The notes beneath the pieces were generated by a model that did no database searches, was not told the DNA's origin, and worked only from the letters and a program-made list of their open reading frames with translations. A DNA stretch of 64,000 nt, from the NCBI RefSeq assembly GCF_003217495.1, contig NZ_QJSW01000001.1:372001-436000 (forward strand), written 5' to 3'. Shown one piece after another: positions 60,131 through 64,000 of the stretch (its first letter is position 1; each line of letters starts with the position of its first letter). The position numbers and the translations under genes are program-made. Source of the stretch: Paenibacillus barcinonensis. Lineage in GTDB: Bacteria > Bacillota > Bacilli > Paenibacillales > Paenibacillaceae.

Positions 60131-60790
60131 TTACTGATTCAAATCAGGGCGTTGACCCGTAACCAGATACACGGTGCTCTCGCCAATGTTAGTCGCGTGG
60201 TCGCCAATCCGTTCAATGTAACGTCCAACCATAAGCAGCAGCATCGCCTGTGAGGCCTGAGTCGGATAATCGGTCATTAACGTGTAGAGCTCTCGAATCA
60301 TGTTGCTGTACAACTGATCCACCTGATCATCCGTTTGAGCCATTTTATAGGCCAGATCCGTATTCTCCTTCAGATACGACTCAATCGACTCGTCTACCAT
60401 TGACTTCACGACTTCAGCCATACGTGGAATATCGACCAGCGGTTTGATCAACTTCTGACCTTCCATGCGAAGAGTCACCTTCGCCACGTCAAGGGCCAGA
60501 TCACCCATCCGCTCCAGGTCGCTGGAGATTTTGAACGCCACAATAATGCGTCTCAGATCTTTCGCTACAGGCTGCTGCGTAATAATCAGCTTGGAGCCCA
60601 GCTCCATAATTTTGTCCTCAAGGGCATTCAGATTCGCGTCATTTTTAATGATGACCTGAGCTTTCTCCGCATCCATCGTTTGTAAACTTTCAATTGCACC
60701 ATCCAGTGCCTTTGCTACATGGTCACCCATTTGTTGAAGCAGGTTGCGCAGCTCTTCCAGCTCCTGATCAAATTCTTTTCTGCGAATCAT
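60131..60790 (-). CDS. phoU: Phosphate signalling protein PhoU
   Basis: A 219-aa two-bundle helical protein (two PhoU repeats, each three helices) that ties Pst transport to PhoR/PhoP signalling. Repeated metal-binding motifs are visible: KISSDLERMGDLALDVAK in the first half and VGRYIERIGDHATNIGES in the second. AAGGAGG precedes ATG 60790; the ATG 27 nt upstream is too close to a weaker site. Second gene after pstB, 64 nt apart, closed by a terminator. Confidence 0.95.
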   Translation of the reverse strand: MIRRKEFDQELEELRNLLQQMGDHVAKALDGAIESLQTMDAEKAQVIIKNDANLNALEDKIMELGSKLIITQQPVAKDLRRIIVAFKISSDLERMGDLALDVAKVTLRMEGQKLIKPLVDIPRMAEVVKSMVDESIESYLKENTDLAYKMAQTDDQVDQLYSNMIRELYTLMTDYPTQASQAMLLLMVGRYIERIGDHATNIGESTVYLVTGQRPDLNQ

Positions 60791-60854
60791 AGGTTTCCTG
60801 TCCTCCTTCTCGATCATCTCCGGGTAGACCGGGATTATTCATAATCAGCTCGCC

Positions 60855-61622
60855 TTAACCGAACCGGCCGGATATATAATCCTCGGTACGGGAATCTTGC
60901 GGTGTGGAGAATAACGTCTCCGTATCAGCTGCCTCCACCACTTCACCATTCAGAAAAAACACCGTTTTTCCCGATACTCGCGCTGCTTGGTGCATATTAT
61001 GTGTAACCATAACAATCGTATATTTATGATGCAGCTCTTTGACCAATTCCTCGATTTTCAGGGTGGAGATCGGGTCCAGTGCCGATGTTGCCTCGTCCAT
61101 CAGCAGCACATCCGGCTGCACAGCCAGTGCACGGGCAATACACAGACGCTGCTGCTGACCTCCAGACAAACTCATCGCTGATTTCTTGAGCACATCCTTC
61201 ACTTCATCCCACAGTGCTGCATGCACCAGACTTTGCTCGACAAGCTCATCCAGTTCCTTCTTGTGAGTTACACCGTGCAGACGTGGTCCGTAGGCTACGT
61301 TATCATAGATCGACTTTGGAAAAGGATTCGGCTGCTGAAATACCATCCCTACCCGCTTGCGCAGCGTCTCCACTTCGATCTCATTACTGTATATATCCGA
61401 ACCGTTCAGCATAACTTGTCCTTCCACACGAACACCCGGAATCATGTCATTCATCCGGTTTAATGTGCGGAGCAGGGTGGATTTGCCGCAACCTGATGGC
61501 CCGATAAACGCTGTGACCGTTTTCTCCGGCAAGTCCATAGATATATTTTTAAGCGCATGATGCGTGTCATAGTATAAATTAAGTCCATCAATGTGAATGA
61601 GGTCTTTCATGAATGTGTTCAC
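60855..61622 (-). CDS. pstB: Phosphate ABC transporter ATP-binding protein
   Basis: A 255-aa ABC ATPase of the Pst importer. Walker [11 protein letters not shown]-loop FQQPNPFP, signature SLSGGQQQR, Walker [14 protein letters not shown], and the H-loop THNMHQAAR. The start is GTG 61622: its G is shared with the TGA of a 27-aa frame (61619-61702) in a GTGA overlap, and AAGGAG is nearby. pstS, pstC and pstA are not beside it, an unusual split; the channel genes must be elsewhere. The promoter has a Pho-box-like element. Confidence 0.94.
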   Translation of the reverse strand: MNTFMKDLIHIDGLNLYYDTHHALKNISMDLPEKTVTAFIGPSGCGKSTLLRTLNRMNDMIPGVRVEGQVMLNGSDIYSNEIEVETLRKRVGMVFQQPNPFPKSIYDNVAYGPRLHGVTHKKELDELVEQSLVHAALWDEVKDVLKKSAMSLSGGQQQRLCIARALAVQPDVLLMDEATSALDPISTLKIEELVKELHHKYTIVMVTHNMHQAARVSGKTVFFLNGEVVEAADTETLFSTPQDSRTEDYISGRFG

Positions 61623-61702
61623 TTCTCCTTCGCTCCAGGGATGGTCGTCAGCCCTTTACGTTGAGACCCGCGTTCATGTTGTTTATGAATCGGCTCGGTC
61701 AT
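61619..61702 (-). CDS. 27-aa leader ORF before pstB
   Basis: A short basic frame: [20 protein letters not shown], then IPGAKEK. ATG 61702 has AGGATATTAAAG upstream, and its stop TGA overlaps the GTG of pstB (GTGA), so translation would pass directly to pstB. No homology is recognisable. It may be a translational coupler or a coding accident; the exact stop/start overlap and a site at a proper distance favour translation. Confidence 0.45.
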   Translation of the reverse strand: MTEPIHKQHERGSQRKGLTTIPGAKEK

Positions 61703-61722
61703 CTTTAATATCCTAACTTAAC

Positions 61723-61763
61723 ATTGTAAAAACAGTACCACCTTCATGTTAACGCAATGTAAA
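61723..61763 (-). promoter_or_regulatory. Pho-box and promoter of pstB-phoU
   Basis: Minus strand TTTACA-TTGCG-TTAACA (61763-61747), then 18 bp, then TACAAT (61728-61723). The two hexamers match PhoP sites with 5-bp spacing and the second doubles as a -35. The 17-mer is identical to the one upstream of the LtaS-like gene. A further TTTACA lies across the -10. Confidence 0.7.
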
Positions 61764-61830
61764 AACAGCTAAAAGAGACCCAGGCTGCTGTTCGCCATAG
61801 GCCCTTTCATCTCTCAGGAGAAGATTTCCT

Positions 61831-63195
61831 TCACAGCTCCGCATGGTCTGCGAGCATGCTCTTCAGCTTCGTTTGAATATGCTCTGCAACTTGTCCCGCT
61901 TGTCCACCCTCATTAGCGATATTTTCTACGATGCAGGATAGCGCATGTACAGCAGCATTTAATTTACCAAACGCAGCTGCTCCTTCCTGAACATACACCG
62001 CACTTCCATCAATCTCGGCTCCATTGGCCTGAATAAGTGATACCGTCTGCTCGGTCAAGCTCTCGATTCCCATAAGCAAGGAGGACATCTTCTCAGCAAC
62101 TTCCCTGGTTTGCTTGGCAAGAGCTCTGATCTCCCCTGCAACAATCTGGAATCCTCGTCCATACTCCCCGGCATGCGCAGCCTCAATAGACGCATTCAAT
62201 GCCAGCAGCCCGCTCTGATCAGCCAGTGTACGAATGGAACGCGCCATGCCTGCACTAGCCTCGATCGACTCAAGCATCTGACTGGCATGGTTACCCTGCA
62301 TGCCCATATGCTCATGAACCTGACTATACGAAGTTTCGACCTGTCGCAGGCGGCCTTCTCCTTCGTTGGACAAAGCAATAATCTGCCCTGCTTCCTGTAC
62401 AGTCTGATTTGCTGCTTGCACCAGCTTCGTTACCGCCTCATGAATTCGGGCAATCTCCCGTCCGCTCTCCATCACCGTGCGTATGCGGTCTGCCGACGCT
62501 GCTTGTTGCAGCTTGCGGGATAGCAGCATCACATCTCGCATCGTGAGCACACCAAGCAGCCGGCCATGCTCGGTTACAAGCAGACAATCATAAAAATGCT
62601 CCTCATCACGTCGTAATGCAGCATCTATAATGGCGGCAGGCTCCATATGTATATCTACAATAACCGGTGAAGTATTGGCTGTATTAATTATCGGTTTGCG
62701 ATAGAATAAATCTGCTGCAAATCGACCATTCAGCAAACGATACAAGTTCTCCCGCATCATCAAGCCTGTTGGCTTCATCTGCTCATCACACAACACAATA
62801 CATGGATGTTCTTGGCCATCATTCAGCATCGTGGCTGCTTCTCCACATGTCGTGCTCTCCTGAGCGGTGGGCACCTGACGACAATATTCATATATAGATA
62901 TCTTGTTCTCTTCTACAGATTGCCTGCTTACTTCGAAGGGAACTTCATTCTCATGCTGAAGGAGAGGTGCAATTTGCTGCTCCATTTTTATCTCAGATAG
63001 AACAAGTGGCTTTTCCTCACTGTGCAACACCGCTTTAACTTCAGGTGTAACACGTTTATGTTCGTTACGATTAGGTTCGTTATGATTTTGTTGAAGTTCA
63101 TTTTGTTGATTTTCTTTTTGTACATTCACTTTTTGTTCCTTATCTTGACGTGCATCCTCCAGAACTTTAGGTCTTTCTTCAAAAAGTGTGGGCAT
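61831..63195 (-). CDS. Soluble methyl-accepting protein with paired CBS domains
   Basis: A 454-aa protein with no membrane helix. A Gln/Asn/Glu-rich N-terminal tail (1-60) leads to a CBS pair (about 100-230; CIVLCDEQMKPTGLMMRENL and DCLLVTEHGRLLGVLTMRDVM), then a short MCP signalling domain (about 240-450) with the hairpin tip DQSGLLALNASIEAAHAGEYGR and the EIRALAKQT motif. It would be a cytosolic receptor sensing an adenine nucleotide or metal through CBS and signalling to CheA/CheW. GGGAG lies 10 nt before the ATG. A Pho-box-like promoter lies upstream. Confidence 0.82.
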   Translation of the reverse strand: MPTLFEERPKVLEDARQDKEQKVNVQKENQQNELQQNHNEPNRNEHKRVTPEVKAVLHSEEKPLVLSEIKMEQQIAPLLQHENEVPFEVSRQSVEENKISIYEYCRQVPTAQESTTCGEAATMLNDGQEHPCIVLCDEQMKPTGLMMRENLYRLLNGRFAADLFYRKPIINTANTSPVIVDIHMEPAAIIDAALRRDEEHFYDCLLVTEHGRLLGVLTMRDVMLLSRKLQQAASADRIRTVMESGREIARIHEAVTKLVQAANQTVQEAGQIIALSNEGEGRLRQVETSYSQVHEHMGMQGNHASQMLESIEASAGMARSIRTLADQSGLLALNASIEAAHAGEYGRGFQIVAGEIRALAKQTREVAEKMSSLLMGIESLTEQTVSLIQANGAEIDGSAVYVQEGAAAFGKLNAAVHALSCIVENIANEGGQAGQVAEHIQTKLKSMLADHAEL

Positions 63196-63284
63196 AATTG
63201 CGTATCTCCCTTTCGTGTTAACTCCGCCCTAAGATATAATAATAGGTACAAAGTATCACTTGGATGACTTCATCCTACTCCTTA

Positions 63285-63325
63285 TTAATAAAGAAAACTC
63301 TTCCTTTTTGTAAAAGAAACGTAAA
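63285..63325 (-). promoter_or_regulatory. Pho-box-like promoter of the CBS/methyl-accepting gene
   Basis: Minus strand TTTACG-TTTCT-TTTACA (63325-63309), 18 bp, TATTAA (63290-63285). The layout is the same as the pstB promoter: two hexamers 5 bp apart and 18 bp to the -10. It overlaps the T-run of the response-regulator terminator. Confidence 0.5.
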
Positions 63326-63327
63326 AT

Positions 63328-63367
63328 AAAACTCCCCAATCATCTAGCTAGAATGATGGGGAGTTTT
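63328..63367 (-). terminator. Intrinsic terminator at the end of the response-regulator gene
   Basis: Stem AAAACTCCCC..ATCAT / ATGATGGGGAGTTTT with the stop codon TAG in the loop and TTTTATTTT after it on the minus strand. The 5' arm is inside the last codons of the gene. No kinase gene follows, so the regulator is expressed without one from this end. Confidence 0.8.
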
Positions 63368-64000
63368 TCTTTTGACAACCAATTTGTAGCCTACACCACG
63401 AATCGAATCAATATGAACGGATTCGGGATCAAGCTCCAGCTTTTTACGTAATGAGCTGACGTGTACATCCACAGTTCGCTGGCCTCCGATATAATCGAAG
63501 CCCCATACTGCATTCATCAAATCATCACGAGTCAGTACAACTCCAGGTTTCTTCGCGAGATATAAAAGCACTTCAAACTCCTTTGGACGAAGGCTAATGG
63601 ATTGTCCCCCTAAAGTCACTTCATACTTTAACGGGTAAATCTCAAGCTCACCCAAAATGATGCGTGAGCCGTCCTTGTCCTCGGGCTGGGGCAACTCATC
63701 CCCATTGGAATAACGTCTGAGCACGGCGTCTACCCTTGCCAGCAGCTCGGATACTCCAAAAGGTTTGGTAATGTAATCATCAGCACCCGATTTCAGTCCT
63801 TGTACTACCTCGGCTTCACCGTTCTTGGCTGTAAGAATGATAACAGGTGTGCTCACGCCTTGAATCCGCAGCTTGTTCAGAATATCCAGACCATTCATGC
63901 CCGGAAGCATCAGATCCAGTAAAATCAAATCGAAATCCTGTGACAAGGCACGGTCATAACCTGCTGAACCATGATCCTCTGCCGTTACGTCATACCCTTC
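63344..64000 (-). CDS. OmpR/PhoB-family response regulator (5' end outside window)
   Basis: The frame is open to the window edge; about 219 residues are visible and the first helix is missing. Receiver: phospho-Asp in LILLDLMLPGMNG, switch Thr in VIILTAKNGEAE, Lys in DDYITKPFG. Winged-helix output domain: LRPKEFEVLLYLAKKPG, VWGFDYIGGQRTVDVHVSSLRKKL and RGVGYKL. It is of the PhoB/PhoP/WalR type; its place beside Pho-box-controlled pstB supports PhoP but does not prove it. The usual partner phoR is not downstream, where a terminator follows at once. Confidence 0.9.
   Translation of the reverse strand, partial: EGYDVTAEDHGSAGYDRALSQDFDLILLDLMLPGMNGLDILNKLRIQGVSTPVIILTAKNGEAEVVQGLKSGADDYITKPFGVSELLARVDAVLRRYSNGDELPQPEDKDGSRIILGELEIYPLKYEVTLGGQSISLRPKEFEVLLYLAKKPGVVLTRDDLMNAVWGFDYIGGQRTVDVHVSSLRKKLELDPESVHIDSIRGVGYKLVVKRKTPHHSS

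Overview
The window looks like chromosome from an endospore-forming, Gram-positive Paenibacillus-type bacterium. The supporting evidence is strong AGGAGG ribosome sites, an alpha/beta SASP gene, a gerA-type A-C-B germination operon, ytaF, an S-layer-homology protein, a collagen-like exosporium gene remnant, DeoR-type fruR with fruK and fruA, and the core block nrdR / coaE / mutM / polA / phoU / pstB. I see no CRISPR array, rRNA, intact insertion sequence or prophage. Genus is inferred from gene content, not from a marker search.

Layout. 1-8.7 kb: secreted asparaginase (5' cut), O-methyltransferase, THUMP RNA methyltransferase, LtaS-like synthase, cytidine deaminase, DsbA/FrnE protein, aldo/keto reductase, YuzB-like and HesB-like small proteins. 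8.9-14.7 kb: LysM-M14 peptidase, murI, YtxH protein, and a minus-strand run of DUF4261, YutE-like and a previously uncalled 36-aa membrane protein, then Dabb and holin-like proteins. 15-19.4 kb: a duplicated-HTH protein, tRNA-Leu(CAG), an oxidoreductase fragment, a diguanylate cyclase and a spermidine-synthase-like protein. 19.5-23.2 kb: LysR, a merR with an in-frame amber codon facing an SDR gene across two MerR-type operators, and an oxalate-decarboxylase bicupin with a variant lid. 23.2-27 kb: fruR-fruK-fruA. 27-37 kb: G1-type peptidase, disrupted genes, FAD oxidoreductases, marR-nitroreductase-ABM operon, secreted esterase, hydrolase-marR pair. 37.5-41.4 kb: germination operon. 41.6-46.7 kb: a divergent flavin module (flavinylated three-domain reductase and FMN reductase; LysR and ApbE). 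46.7-52.9 kb: DJ-1/PfpI remnant, 1207-aa SLH esterase, DJ-1/PfpI protein and its WYL neighbour. 53-64 kb: tRNA-Ala(GGC), nrdR, SASP, lytic transglycosylase, coaE, ytaF, mutM, polA, phoU, pstB, a CBS/methyl-accepting protein and a PhoB/PhoP-type response regulator (5' cut).

Two systems stand out. First, an identical 17-bp Pho-box-like sequence (TTTACA-N5-TTAACA) lies upstream of both pstB and the LtaS-like gene 60 kb away. A close relative (TTTACG-N5-TTTACA) with the same 18-bp spacing to a -10 lies upstream of the CBS/methyl-accepting gene. This suggests a local phosphate-starvation circuit joining phosphate uptake, cell-wall polymer synthesis and an unusual soluble chemoreceptor. Second, the reductase at 41.6-44.0 kb carries an ApbE-type flavinylation motif and is encoded opposite an apbE gene, so the cluster can make its own covalently flavinylated NAD(P)H-dependent reductase. 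Several broken genes (merR, collagen-like, DJ-1/PfpI, Gfo/Idh/MocA, a two-frame hypothetical) show local decay.
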